Positions 31,866 to 44,900 are shown, numbered from the stretch's first letter. The stretch: 64,000 nt of DNA from CAZGIF01 sp964526045 (GCA_964526045.1 CAZGIF010000002.1:62001-126000); one strand, 5' to 3'. Translations and numbers: made by a program. Notes: a model not told the origin generated them from the sequence alone.

Positions 31866-32468
31866 TTATGGGAGATATAGTCATTTCTCTTTCAACTCAG
31901 CAAAATATTTCTTATATGCTTTCAAGTCTTGTTTGATTCATTCTAGACTCATGTTGTTTATTCATCTATTTTTTGCTTCTGTTTGTTGTTGTATTGTATC
32001 ATCTGTGATTCGATTTCTGATGGTAGACATTGCGTTTATCAATTGTATGTTTATCTCTACAATCGTTTCTATGTCATGTGTTTGTATGAGTGGTGATAAC
32101 ATACTTTGATCTATTTTATTCAAAATATCAAGCAAGTAGCTTCTACTCGCATATGTGATATTTTCGTGCTTTGTATTTCACGTCGAAATCTGACTACGTA
32201 GATTATTCATAAATTTGAAGTTACATTCATCATATGTTTGTTCGATACTGTCTGTATCTGGTATGTAAAAGTCGTTAAAATTATAGTATTGCTCATTTGT
32301 TGGTAAATATTTCGTCAGTATGTTAGTCTGCATTATTTCTAAGGGTAATACTATATTTTTGTATATATTTTCTGACAATTTGAGCACTTCAAATAGTGTT
32401 TCTTGAAATGGTTTTAATCTTTCTTCTTTGTCTATAACTCAACGTAACGTATTTATTCAGTACTTCAT
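31866..32468 (-). CDS. Hypothetical helical protein
   Basis: 200 aa, starting MKYGINTLRGVIDKEERLKP. It is all-helical and charged, with no signal peptide or membrane segment, and a C-terminal Lys/Glu helix (LKAYKKYFAELKEKG). No family recognised. It interrupts the aromatic cluster on the opposite strand between aroA and aroC. An inverted repeat lies 28 bp upstream of its start. Confidence 0.6.
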
Positions 32469-32806
32469 AATAATTTTTTGATAATAAAAAATATGTGCGA
32501 TATGTATCGCATCAAAATATATGTAGATTTTACGTTTTATCTTAGTTTTTGCTTTATATCCTTTGTGGTTGTATTGTTTTGAGAATTATGCTGTAATGTA
32601 TTATCTTTCAATTAATTTTGTTCCAAGTAATTTTATTTCAGTTCGCTTAATTGGAAGTTATGACTGTATTGTTTTATATTATATAAGTCAATACTAAATT
32701 TATATATTTTTTGTTAAAATGCTTGCTTGATAAAATGCTCTTAATCTATACACATATATGTATTGTTTCTTACAAAATATATTATTTTTAGTAAATTATT
32801 GTGATC
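32469..32806. other. AT-rich intergenic region with a palindrome
   Basis: 338 bp without a gene, between divergent genes (hypothetical on minus, aroC on plus). The only notable structure is the 16-bp inverted repeat TGCGATA-TG-TATCGCA at 32496-32511, which could be an operator or a short hairpin. No convincing consensus promoter for aroC was found. Confidence 0.4.
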
Positions 32807-33877
32807 ATGAATACACATTGAAGATTGTTTTGTGTGACAACGTTTGGAGAGTCTCACGGTCCTGCATTGTGAGTCGTGATTGATGGTATGCCAGCTGGTT
32901 TTGTTATAGATCGAGACTATGTCAAACTGCAGCTTGAAAGAAGAAAAACCTGACAGTCCAACGTCACGTCAGCAAGACAAGAAAAAGACCATGAATTTGA
33001 GGTTTTGTCTTGAATGTTTGAATGAAAAACTACCTGACACCCTATTACAGTGCTTGTTCGTAACACTGATGCGAGATCTCATGATTATACAAATATCAAA
33101 GATATTTTTCGTCCAAATCATGCAGATTTGACGTATCATCTCAAATACGGAATTAGAGATTATAGAGGAGGATGAAGAAGCAGCGCTAGGGAGACTGTCT
33201 CTCGCGTGATAGCATGAGCAATCGCTCAACAATATTTACGTGAAACTTTGTCAGTTGAATTTTTTGCCTATACAAAGCAAGTCTGACATATTGTTGGTGA
33301 GAAGGTTGATCTAGATTTTATCGAAACAAACAAACTGAGGGCTGCAGATCCTGACGTGTGCGATGATATGATTGCTTTGGTTGAAACTGTTGCTCGTGAA
33401 TGAGACAGTATTTGATGAATTTTGGAGTGCGTAATCAAACATGTGCCAGCGTGACTTTGAGAACCAGTTTTTGACAAAATAAAAAGCAGACTTGCTGGAA
33501 GTATGATGAGTATTTGAGGATTTTTGTGATTTGAATATGGAGCGTGATTTGGATGTGCGATGTTGAGGTGAAGTGAATATAATGAATCATTTGTACAAAC
33601 TGACGGTAAAGTACATTCTTTGACCAACAAATACGGGTGAATTTTATGATGAATTTCTACGTGAGAAGACATTGTCTTTCGTGTTGCCCTCAAGCCAACA
33701 TCTAGTATTCTCAAAAAACAACAAACAGTAGATATTCATGGAAATCCTCAAGAAATGCAAGTTGTATGAAGACATGATCCTTGTTTGGTTCCAAGAGCAG
33801 TTCCTATGATAGAAGCTATGGCTGCAATTGATATTTTGGACTTATGGTTGTTGCATAATGCAAGGAATGTGAAATAA
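32807..33877 (+). CDS. aroC: Chorismate synthase
   Basis: 356 aa, usual length. TTFGESHGPALGVVIDGMPAG at the N-terminus, FRPNHADLTYHLKYG and RGGGRSSARETVSRV, and C-terminal RHDPCLVPRAVPMIEAM are the three PROSITE-type regions. It removes phosphate from EPSP using reduced FMN. Most glycines in these motifs are TGA codons. It completes the route to chorismate, but it is separated from aroA by an opposite-strand gene. Confidence 0.95.
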
Positions 33878-33986
33878 ATAGATAATATTTCTTTGAGTCA
33901 ACTAGCTTAGGAGATGTATGTGTTACATTTCTCATGTCTATTTCGTATCTAATGATGTAAGCATTTTATTTGCTCTAATTTTTTGT

Positions 33987-35933
33987 ATGAAAAAAAATCT
34001 TTTTCTATTGTCTCTATTTCTTTTTTGAAGTATCACTTTTGTGTCGGCTTCTGTTTCGACATTTCTTTTGCATTGAGACTGTAAGTTATCTCAAAATAAA
34101 GAACATATCGCTTGTTTGTCTGATTATTGATTAAATAAAAAACAACAAGATGTAACTGTCAATAATGTATCTGTTTTACCAAAATGAGATGCATTGGCGT
34201 GAGAATTTAGAGATGTTCGTATGTATGGTGTGTTGAATGATGGTCGTGCAGTATACTCTCTTACAATAGGAAAAGGTTTGACGTCAGCTCTCCCTAGGAG
34301 ACTCATTGTATGAGACTATATATCTGAGTCATATAAAGAAGAATATGTTGTTATAACTAGTGATAGTTATGTTGCAATGTTACAAGATACAACGCAAGCA
34401 ACAATTGTTCATAATGACATTGTAAAGGTTATACCACAACCAGGCTTGATGCAATCATATGTCGCATTGTCAGAAGATGGTAAAAATATTGCCTACTCGT
34501 TTCATACCCAAGACAAGGATTGAAAAAGTTCTATTCGTTTTTATCGCAATGATTCCTTGCTATGACTCAAAGATAACGAACAAATATACAATGTGTCACT
34601 GTTAGATGCAATAGTGGAATATTCAGTTCCTAAAGATATTTTGTCTAGTAGTATTCCTCCAGTAGTAAATGAAAAAGGTGAGACGCTATATACACGTCAA
34701 GTCTGATCAAAAATCGTCTTGATGAAAGACACACAAGAATTAGGAACGTATGCGTACATTAGGTCAGCATGATTTTTTGCAAATGGTACTAAGCGATATG
34801 CACTTGTGTCTGATATTTTAGTAGATTGATATCTAAAATGACAACAACTTGTCATTGATTGAAACGTTGTTCATTCAGCTGAAAGTATTAGAGTAGTTTT
34901 TTCTCCAGAGTCAGAAACATATATTGCTTTGGTATGATCAGAAAAAACAGGAAAAATATGGAAAGGAGATACGTTATATGCAAATCTTCCATATGGAACT
35001 GATAATTCATTATTTGAAGATATCTTTATAGCGATGACGATTGATGGTAGTCATGTCTATAATTCTATCAAAATACCTACTTCGGAAGAAGAAAATTTTG
35101 CTTTTGATACAGTATATGTAGATAATAAAAAAATTGCTGACAGCGTTGTAGGTATGACTCCGGTATCAGATTTTTATATGAATAATGAGGATTTTCAAAC
35201 TATGTTAGTTCATAGTACTTCTCTGATGTTCCAATTGAAACAAAGTGATAGTCCAATATCCTACCGAGAACAAAATCCCGATGCTGTTGTTACGAAATCA
35301 TTGTTTTATAACGATAAAGATGTGACATCTTCATTTGTTGACTCAGATTCTTTGATTAATTTTGCCGAAAATCTTGGTGTCTATACAACACAAAATGACA
35401 AAACGAAGTCCTTTTATACTGTAGATTGAGATATATTGTTTACCTTTCCATGAAAAACGATGGACGGACAATATCCAGCAACACTAGATATGAAAGACAC
35501 TATGTATCTCAGTCCATGAGACTACTATACGTCATATCAAGACGAAGATACGCTTGTGTATCATGTACAGTATATGATGCCATATCTGCCTGTAGATAAA
35601 AGCACTTTGCAGTATGTAAGTACTCCAACAACTCTTATTTTGACAGAAGATTCTTGATTACAATCTGTGTTGGCTAAGTATACACAAGCAACACAAGAGT
35701 CACTACAAAAATTGTTGTTAGAACATACTACGCCCGAGTTTGATATAACACCTGCTATCACGAAACGTATAAATACTTTGGCAAAAGATATTGTTACAAA
35801 CAAAGATTATGTAAAAGTTTTGCAAGCACTTGATAAAATAGCAACTAAAACAACTGATAAAAAAAAGTTGATGCTTATTGAGAGACTTAATGAGACTATT
35901 TGGGAAGTGTTGTGATGAGCTATTTTGGAATAA
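33987..35933 (+). CDS. Secreted beta-strand-rich protein, WD40/TolB-like propeller suspected
   Basis: 648 aa. MKKNLFLLSLFLFGSITFVSASVS is a signal peptide. Repeats of about 40-50 residues with a pattern of G-x-x-A/V-Y strands and D-G-K turns (VALSEDGKNIAYSFHTQD, YIRSAGFFANGTKRYALVSD, VFSPESETYIALVGSEK) resemble TolB/WD40-like blades. The last 130 residues are helical. No catalytic motif seen. It is probably located outside the membrane. Bidirectional terminator follows at 35968. Confidence 0.6.
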
Positions 35934-35967
35934 TAAATTGTAGTATATTCTTTATGAAATATAAATA

Positions 35968-35995
35968 AAAAATCAGCTCGAATGAGCTGATTTTT
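35968..35995. terminator. Bidirectional terminator
   Basis: A 12-bp stem AAAAATCAGCTC/GAGCTGATTTTT with a 4-nt loop lies between convergent genes, 34 bp from the plus-strand stop and 21 bp from the minus-strand stop. Confidence 0.85.
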
Positions 35996-36016
35996 CAATA
36001 CCTACTTTGTTTTTCT

Positions 36017-36469
36017 CTATTCTTTTGGACAGAGGATTCTTTGAGTTTTGAAAAGAAATACGTTGATGTTTCATGTAAGTTGCGGGTGTTTTTGTTTGAG
36101 AATATACAGTGCTTGTTGCATATCTGCAACTCACTGTGTGTTTGGTAGTACTAAACCGCTTATTGTATTGTCTATGGTAGCAACAAATATTCAAAAGTCA
36201 CGTGGTGATGTTGCAATAATCTTCTGCATGTCTGTTTCTTGTTGATAATCAGTCACAACGTCCAAGGCAATCAGTTTAATATCTTTTTCGTATTTTGCCA
36301 TGAGTCCTGTGTAGATTGTATTTGCGAGATTTTCTAGAGTTTTGTCTGTATGTATTACTCCGTGAGATCATAGTAAAATACTTTTTGTATCAAAAGCAGA
36401 TAAAAATAATCACTTTTTATCTGTTTTTTTGTGGTGTGGAAAGAGATGTTTTTTGATACTAGAAAGCAT
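36017..36469 (-). CDS. Hypothetical protein
   Basis: 150 aa from ATG 36467-36469 (the frame is open 30 bp further, to a TAG that ends the upstream gene). A single alpha/beta domain with segments LFLSAFDTKSILLGSHGVIH and DFGIFVATIDNTISGLVLPN. There is a loose resemblance to AMMECR1-like domains in general pattern, but the signature is absent, so no assignment. It follows a surface protein by 33 bp and ends at a shared terminator. Confidence 0.5.
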
Positions 36470-36502
36470 ACACAATCAGAAATAAATAGCAAAACGATGA
36501 GA

Positions 36503-37477
36503 CTAACTTACTTTTCTATATAATCCATAACAAAGATATCATACGAGTGAAAAAATCAATACATGAGGAAGATAATCTTCTGGTCATACTTGAGGAACGG
36601 TTGGTATTCATGGTGTATATGTTGGTGTATTTGTTGTTCCTGCTCATTCTACCATATGTATTGTTTGGTTTGTTTCTGTTCATACTAACGCGCCACTGTC
36701 ATCCAAAGGTTGGAGTTTTACGATATATGTATCCAATTGTGGAACTTTGAAAGAAAACTTTCAATCACTCATTCTGGGTGTTCATACGACTGTCATTGTT
36801 GTTTTACCTACTGTTGTATATGAGATTTGAAGCTTATCTGCTCATGCGAGTGCATTTCGTTTCATCATGATCGTTGTATTTGTTTGTTCTCGTGTAACGT
36901 TTGCAAGATTCATGTTTGGTCATCATGCTCATTGAAAATTGTCTGTAGATGTTGGAGTGGATGTCGGGTTTGAAGTGTTTGTTGGAGTTGTTGTTGGAGT
37001 TCACAGTGTGAAGCTTATTTCTTTGGATGCAACTCATGAATCCCCATTTGCAGCGACAGGTGTGATTGTAACATAGTATGTTTGATCTTTTGTAAGTCAT
37101 TTGAGTGCAAGCGTTGCAGTTGCTCAAGATAAATCTGTATCTGTTAGTGTGATTGATTCATCAATAATACTATCGGCATCATATGCATCAAAGTTGTTAT
37201 AGTTGTCCATAGAGACATTCGATCACCATACAGAGTATTTTTTGATCGTTTCTTCTCCATTTTTGACAACAGGAACAACGATATCTATACTTGTTTCTTG
37301 TTTGTTTGTTGTTGTGATGTTATCACTTGCAGCAAATCAAAATTGACTATTTGTTGGACCCAAAGATCAAAACAAATCATTTAAAAAGTCGTCCAGACTC
37401 TCTTCTTGTGCAAATCAAAATGTGGTAGTCATTGTTAGTAATATGAACGTACATATAACCAAGAATATTTTTTTCAT
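36503..37477 (-). CDS. Cell-surface protein with fibronectin-III-like modules and C-terminal anchor
   Basis: 324 aa. The signal peptide is MKKIFLVICTFILLTMTTTFGFA. Residues 65-160 look like an FnIII-type beta sandwich (TLALKGLTKDQTYYVTITPVA), then a Thr/Pro-rich linker (TPTTTPTNTSNPTSTPTSTD), then a second beta module (LQISYTTVGKTTMTVVGTPR). The C-terminal HVLIFSLVGYLCYGLYRKVS is a membrane anchor with basic stop-transfer. Likely a displayed adhesin or structural protein; no enzyme motif. Confidence 0.7.
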
Positions 37478-37594
37478 ACTGGTACAAAACAAACAATAAA
37501 ATATATTTTTTATATACAAATAGTATATATGTTGTGGAGAAATATTCAAATTATGATTCAAGAATCAATGTGTTGTGTTGACAAAATGTTTTTT

Positions 37595-39655
37595 TTAGTT
37601 GGGAGACTTTTCTATTTTTAGTTTGAGGTTTTCTGCAACATCATTGAAAAGCTGTAGTGTTTCACTCGTTTGGTGCCAAAATGTGGTGTTGTTTTGTATA
37701 AAGTTTGCAATTTCATCCCCTAACAATGCGCGTATTCTTTCGTGTGTTGCTCATGAAACCAGATCTTGATTGGAAAAGTCTCTTGATTGAAGTTTTTTTT
37801 CAATATTCTCAACATTTTCTTGTAACATTGTATAATTTGTCGCAACACCATATGTTGCATCGTATTGTTCTGGCTCGCTAAGGAGAAGGTATTTGTTTCT
37901 TTCTTCTTTGATATCCATTGTTCCCCTGACATCACGAAGTTGCTGTTCTCGTTTTTTATTGTCGGACTCTCTTATTTCTTTGATTGTTGCTTCAGGCGTT
38001 GTATTAAAAATCGGCTTGAGTTTAAAGAAAAAGTTGAACGCAATGATATCTCAAAACTTGATATTTTGCATAGATGTTTCATACATTTCTTTGGTTTTTA
38101 CGTGTTTCATAAGTTTTCAACTTTCTTTCATACCTACAATAACAGCCGATAGCTCGTCAATGATTTCTTCTATACTTTGTACGCTTTTTGGTACGATGGG
38201 TTGTGTTTGGACAGGAATTCTACAAAACCTCACTTTGTAACGAAACTGTGGTGTCCATTCTCACCAGTAGTTGAGGTCTTTTTTTGGTCATGTTATTTCT
38301 CCACATAAACATTGTGAAATACATACAAGTTTGTCTGCTCATTTGAAGTTTTCGCTACATGATGCAGTACAACATTTGACTTCACATAACTCTTTTGCTC
38401 GTTGGTTATCAGTATCTCAGCAAGTTTGTTTACATTGTACAGGAGTCGTTGGTTTTCAGCTTTGTTGCTCATTTGAAGCATCACTATCAGATGCTTGATC
38501 TTTTGCAAGTTGGTCGAGTTCTTGTTGCTCGGTTGTTATGCGTTCTGGTTCTGAGTTTTGTGTCAAATCATCTCGCTCATTTTCAAGCTCAACGTATGCT
38601 TGTTCTAATGCTTCACGAATATTTTCACTTTCTTTGTCGTCTCATAACTCAGCGACTATGTCTTCTGGCAAAACACAGTTATTTGCGAGAGCAAGTGGTC
38701 AGTCGTTGACAAGAGGAACTGTTGTTTGTGCTTGTGGAGTGAGATCTTCCAAAAGATCGTCTATACTTTGTGTGGGTGTTGTTGGGTTTTGTGTCGTTGT
38801 TGACGGTGTTGTTGGTGAGTCTACGTCTGATGAATCCGTTGCTCACTCTAGATCTTCTCCTTCTTCTTGTCAATCTCATTCTTCTTCTCCTTGTGTTCAT
38901 GATTGACTTGATGTTTGTGTTTTGTCTTTTTTGTTGGTAGCACGGACGGTTGGTAATTCATAATACAAGCCTCTTGGTGCAGGTTTTGGTTGTTTAAATA
39001 ATATTTTGCTAATAGCTTCAATATCTAGTAAAAGATCGTACGAACTATTGTTCTTGTCTCCGTCAATATAGACGTTCTCTCCTAGTCAGGCTTGTTTTAT
39101 TTCATTGATATTTGCTGCGTTTTGTTGTGCCAATAAAAATGCTTGACTTGCGTCTGTGATACAACTGTTGATTGCATTTTGTGTTTCATAAAACTGTTTT
39201 TGTTCTTTTGGGTGAAGACATGTTGTCAATTTGAGACAGCTTGTATAAAATTGATCATAATATACATCAATATTTCATGGTGTCGGTGCTTGTATCAATT
39301 GGTTGATGCGAGGTCTGATATCTTTGTTTTGGTACAAAATAATAGCTGTATCTGCGTATGTTAACTCACAGGTATATGGATATGCATAGTTATTATTGAG
39401 AAAATCTTTTGTTTGTTCGATAACATCCAATGTTTTTTTTGTGATGTTGCTTTTTGCAAGCTTGTATGATTGCGTATATAGGTCTCCTTTTTGCATAGCA
39501 TTGGTAAGGTTGTCTTCTGCTGTTTTGACGTCAACCTTGAGGTACATGGATTGGAGTGAATCGTCAATGATGTCTCGACTCGCATATGTTGGATGTATTG
39601 CAGTGAGACTATATATCACTACAACAAAGAAGCTATAAAGAGTACGTTGTACCAT
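37595..39655 (-). CDS. Secreted cysteine-rich protein of unknown function
   Basis: 686 aa from ATG 39653-39655, chosen because MVQRTLYSFFVVVIYSLTAIHPTYA is a clear signal peptide. The frame stays open up to 39790, but that overlaps the upstream gene. Residues 30-190 are helical. Residues 240-330 are a Glu/Asp/Thr/Pro-rich linker. About residues 400-450 pack roughly ten cysteines (CKQTCG, CEVKCCTASC, CISQCLCG). The C-terminal 200 residues are coiled coil. The Cys cluster suggests disulphide bonding outside the cell. It pairs with the gene at 39690-40949, 34 bp upstream. Confidence 0.65.
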
Positions 39656-39689
39656 ATGTACGACAAAAATAAAATATCTGACTGGTGTG

Positions 39690-40949
39690 TTAGTATGTCT
39701 TGGCTTGGTGGTCTTGTAGTTTGTAGTAGAGTTGGTGAATTGGTGTGTACGTCTTGGCAAAAGAATCTCTAAAACTCTTGGCTGCTTCATGATACAACAC
39801 CAGTCATATATGAATAGGAAATGTTGCTTGTATGTTACTTACCATTTGTTGTGTGCTTTCAAGTGCTTGCTGTGTAAGTTGTGCTTCTTGTATCATATTT
39901 TGAGCTTCTGCTTCTCATAGCATTCGCGTTTTTGTTATATTTGTTGTTGTTTGAAACTCGTGCAAACTCATATCGTTACGTAACATATATGCATAATATT
40001 GTGCAAAAAGTTGATACCAATAGTTTTCGTTGTACATAACATGGACAATTCCTCACAATTGCGTACGATTTTGGCTAAATTGTGCTGCATTGCTATATGG
40101 GCAGGCGTGAAGATCATATGTGATAGGCTGGAGTATTTTTTGACTTCCATCTTGGAGTGATTCGTTGTTACAGTCAGATGCTTTTTTTTTGCTTCATGTT
40201 TCGATGATTTTTTTTGTATCGAGGATATTGCTGTTTGCTTGCGTTTTTCTGATTTGTTTGATGTATTGTTTGAGGTGGTTATGTGTTTTGGGATATTCAG
40301 GAAATCTATCATTATACAAAATCGCATCTCCTCGCTTAAAAAACATCTCATTGGCAGTAACGTCAATATCTGCAGTATCTGCTGTTTCTCACACACCGTA
40401 TGCGAGCGAGAGTGCTTGATTGCTATAATCATTCATGATCAATGAGACGAATTTTGGCAAAAGGAGTGCAAAATCACAACTATTCATATCATAAGAGTCT
40501 GCAGTACATCCACGAACACATCATTTTGGGAAATAATCGCCTTTGGCGTTTCTTGACTCACACATCAAGTTGAGGTCTTTGAGTGATTCGATTTTGAGAT
40601 AGTCCTTCTCGACTCATTTGGTAAATTCTTCTACATCAACGCTATTGATGTGTGTACATAATAGTCTCAAAAAAATAGACTGACGGGGATCATATATGAG
40701 TGTGTTGTCGGCTGTCTCTCATGCATCAACGTATACGAGTCATTGTTTGAGAGCCGTAGTACAAAACCTTTTTACAACTTCTTTTCTCCCTGCTTGTAGT
40801 TCTCACTGAGAGATAATACTTTGCATAAACGAAGTCATAAATGCATCTTTGGTTTGGAAAAATGTTGTCTGAGCATACGCAAATGCAAACATACTCAACA
40901 ACATTACACACGATAGTATGTATTTGCTATATGTGATAGATATGAACAT
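39690..40949 (-). CDS. Secreted cysteine-containing protein of unknown function
   Basis: 419 aa from ATG 40947-40949, giving the signal peptide MFISITYSKYILSCVMLLSM then FAFAYAQ. A Cys-rich patch lies at about 145-185 (LMCESRNAKGDYFPKGCVRG, then CTADS, MNSCDF). The C-terminal third is helical (residues 300-380), with RMLGEAEAQNMIQEAQLTQQ. It probably forms an exported pair with the downstream Cys-rich protein; no known family. Confidence 0.65.
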
Positions 40950-41324
40950 ACATCTCACAACAAATAAAAGCCTTTGAATATAAGTATATGTATTTTTTGT
41001 ATCATGGCACATATACCAATATTTTGTGATTATATTGTGTTGACTTTTTTTGTCAAAATGCAAAGTAGTTTTATTTGTGATACTCTTGTAAAGAGTATAA
41101 TGTTTTGACAAACATAAATAGTACATATAGTATTTTTTTTGATTACGAAAAATAATATCGTTCTTTTGTTATAAAACTGAACCTACATGTCGTTTATTTT
41201 CTAGAGGTTTGTCTGTCGTCAAGAGAAGGTGTCGTTTTTTCGCACTTTTTTCGCACTTTTTGTCTTGCAAAAAAATCTTTTCTCTCTATACGAACGAGTG
41301 ATTTTATTCTTTTTTTTGTGTGTA
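40950..41324. other. Divergent intergenic region
   Basis: 375 bp between divergent secreted-protein genes. It is T-rich on the plus strand, with a direct repeat TTTTTTCGCACTTT at about 41235-41260. No ORF or strong promoter identified. Confidence 0.4.
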
Positions 41325-41888
41325 ATGACTACTTCGTTTGTAAAGACTAATGTGTATCGTGTGGTTAGTGTTGTATCGTGTGCCGTATTGTTGTTCGTGG
41401 CATGATTTGTCTATCAAGGACAAAAGCCTGCGAATGAGAGAAATGTTCAAGAGGCTAATGCGTTGTTTTGAGATAGTTATGACAGCTATATGAAATATAC
41501 GTACGATTCGCCATTTTATGACTACCAAAACCGACCCTCATCGTCTAGTAAAAAACCTAATGATGCAACTTTATATATGCTTGCTAGTTTGGTTCCTGAT
41601 AATGTTCTTTTTATGCCAACAAACAATACAAACCCAAACTTTTCTTACAAAGAATTTTTAGATATTAACTGAGATAGTTTAGTGGATTTTATATATGTTG
41701 CTGGTGAAAAAGTTAATATAGATAAAATGAATTGAGATTACTCTTATTCTATTTATCTAAATAAATGAAATGCAAGCTTTGACCTCACGTACAAGTGTTA
41801 TGTAGAGAATATCTATACTAGTAATACGAGCATACCATATGATCAAAGATTTACAAGAACATACTACTGAGACTGTGCAGATGCTTAA
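41325..41888 (+). CDS. Signal-anchored exported protein
   Basis: 187 aa. One hydrophobic segment (residues 11-25, VVSVVSCAVLLFVAGFVY) anchors or exports it. DINGDSLVDFIYV near residue 115 resembles a calcium-binding FG-GAP/dockerin-style DxDGDxxxD loop. The rest is Ser/Tyr/Asn-rich. It sits 43 bp upstream of the RHS gene and could be an accessory to it (inference from adjacency only). Confidence 0.6.
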
Positions 41889-41931
41889 AAACTAAAAACT
41901 TATTGAAAGATTTTATTTTTTGTGCTGCTAG

Positions 41932-44900
41932 ATGAAGTATGTAGTTGTGTGTATGATGAGTATATGGTTGATACTCGGTTTTGGTTTTGCTGCTGAGCCT
42001 AGCGAAGATCTGGAACGTGTGTTGCAAGAGATTTTTGCTTGACATGAGTCTTTGTTGCAACAAGATACTTCGTTTGCCAAAAATCTTGGAGAAAAAAAAG
42101 ATGCGACGTGATGAGAAAATACAAAAGAAGATAGTATTCCACTATCTGATCAAAAAGAAACTGTTAAAAACTCAAAAGATGAAAAAGATAAGGATCCCAA
42201 AAGCAAAGAAGAACCAAAAGAGTGAGATCAAGAAACAGAAGACTCAGCTATGGCTCGCCAAGTAAGTCAAGAAGAGCCTATTTTTGTGTCAGCTCCAGAA
42301 AGCATTGTCAACGACAGTATCAAAGTCCCACTCAATGTTGATAGTTCTTTGGGACACAATGCCTTTATATGAGCGGCGAGTTATGCTGTGTGATTTGCTG
42401 TGCCAGCGTGACCTCAATGAGTGCAACCAAGTATAACGCTTGCGTACAATAGTCAACAAACTGATATGTTGTCTGCCTTTGGGTATGGGTGGGATGTGAC
42501 TGCACCGATGATTTATAGGCGCGCGTACAAAGGAGTTGATAGTTTGTATCAAAGAGATGATTTTGCTGTGAGGTGACCGTTTGGGTATCATGAGTTGGTG
42601 CTTGTGGATGAAACTGAACAGCTGTATATGTCGACTGATGCATCTCATAGATACAGGTATTACCGTACGGAAAATTGACGAAACGTCCAAACAACGAGTA
42701 ACGGACGGTATTATTTTGGATGAACGGAAACAACTGAACTTGTACATCCAGAGAGTCAGGAAGATATTTTTGCTTGGGGACTTCGTCGTTATGAAAACCA
42801 GTTTGGGTATGCTATGACGTATGATTGGTTGCAACAAGATGGTATGATGCATGTAGATAGTATTTCTTATGGTTTTGATGCCAATGATGTGCCTTTGTAT
42901 ACGGTGGATTTTGTCTATGAGACGACGCCGATCAGTGCATCTAGTTATATGACACAGTTTTTGCAACAAAATTATCTATTGTTGGATCGTATAGATCTTG
43001 TTGTCAATGAAACTACACCACGTATAGTTCGTACGCTAGATTTGACTTATGCAGAGACTAATACAGTTTTTCCAAAGCTAGTAACAGCGCAAATGCGTGT
43101 AGGAGAACAGACATTGCCTGCGCATACTTTTGGCTATCATCAAGAAGGAGCCTCGTTGCATCGTTTGGCTCGTATTGAGAATGGACAGTGATGAATAACT
43201 GAGATTGATTATGTTCCGTCTACTCTTGCGAGTAGTCAATGACAAGTCCGATGAAATCAACATCGTATGAAAACTATTGTCCAAGTTGTTCAACAAGTTC
43301 GTTCGACTGATACAGTAACGAATACAACAAGTACAGTTCGTTATGCCTACGATGATGTGCATTACTTTGTCAACTTTGAGGATATTTATGAAAAGGCATA
43401 CGCGTGATTTGGAAAAGTAACGATGCGAGATGACGAAAACAATCGTTATGTGTCATATTACCACCAAAGTCAGTATGACCATACAAACGACTCTGATGCA
43501 CTTCTTGGAGAATTTGAAGACCATATTTCCAAAAAGTGACAGCTGTATCGTCATGAAGTTTATGATGCACAAGATGCTTTATATAGTCGTACTATCACCA
43601 AGCGAGAACATATCGATCAGTGAGATTCGATATTTATCATGCATCCATTGCAGACTGTATCATCACAATATGATGGACGTGCAACTGGCGTACATACTGC
43701 ACAAAGCTTTGTTTACGATGCAGATGGGTTTGTCATAGAACATACATCATATGGAGAGGTGCAAGAACCTGCAGATAACTGAGAGTTTGTAGACGTCACT
43801 TGAGATGATTATCGTACAACTGTAGCATATGCATCCAATCCTAGTGCCAACCTGCGAGGAGTCGGAATAACTTCTTTGTCGTATGATCACACTGATTTGC
43901 TCTTGTCTCAAGTACAATACGAATATGATGATTTGCCATATGGACAAGTTGAACAATGACTCAAAACTAAGCATCGTGTGTGGTTTGCAGATGAGCAAAG
44001 GTGGTTGGATACGAGTATTGGCTATGACAATTGACTAACAAAAAGTCAAACTGACGTTCTTGGACGTACGGTGACGTATGATCGAGATGCGTATGGTATC
44101 ACTGTGTTGCGTACTACCAATGCATTGTGATGGGCGAGTGATACAGTATATGACTATGCTTTGGGTCTTGTAACACAAACAACAGATCAAAATGGGTATG
44201 TGCAACGTACTGCATACGATGAGTTTGCAAGACCTGTGTGACAGTATATCTCTACACCAACAACATCAGAAATACAGATGTCACGTGTAGAATATAATGA
44301 TGATATAATCCCTGTTTCATACAAAAATATATCATACCCATGAGACTGAACAGACAATGAGTTGACAAGTCTTGTCTATATAGATGGATTTGGAAGAGAG
44401 CTACAAACGAGACAAAGTTCAGCTGTGGATTGACAGTACAGCGTTGTCAAACAGTCTTATAATTCACGTGGAAATATTGAGTTTGCGAGCTATGCTCGTT
44501 TTGAGACCTGAGAATGATATACACCAATTGCGAGTCAAGAAAAATGAAATAGCTATGTCTATGACGTACTATGACGCACTAGAGAGCAAACAAACCAAGC
44601 TGGTACAACTCGTATCGACTATGCATGATTGGTGACTGAGTATTATGATGAAACAGATCATCTCCAAGTACAACGTCGTGACATCTACGGCAACCTAGTA
44701 GCCGTACGTGAATATCCTGATCGCGTGTATACTGATGCAGCGTCATATCTGACACAATATCGCTACAATACTCGCAATCAGCTCGTAGAGATGATTGATG
44801 CATTGGGTAATACTCGTACCTATACGTATGATAGTTTGGGGAGATTGTTGACGCAAGAACAGCTTCATGACGCAAGCGTCACAACACCTGGTACCAAGCA

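Noticed and set aside
42289..42969. 226-codon minus-strand ORF
   Set aside because: Shadow of the RHS gene; rich in Arg/Ser/Ile as expected for antisense of YD repeats.
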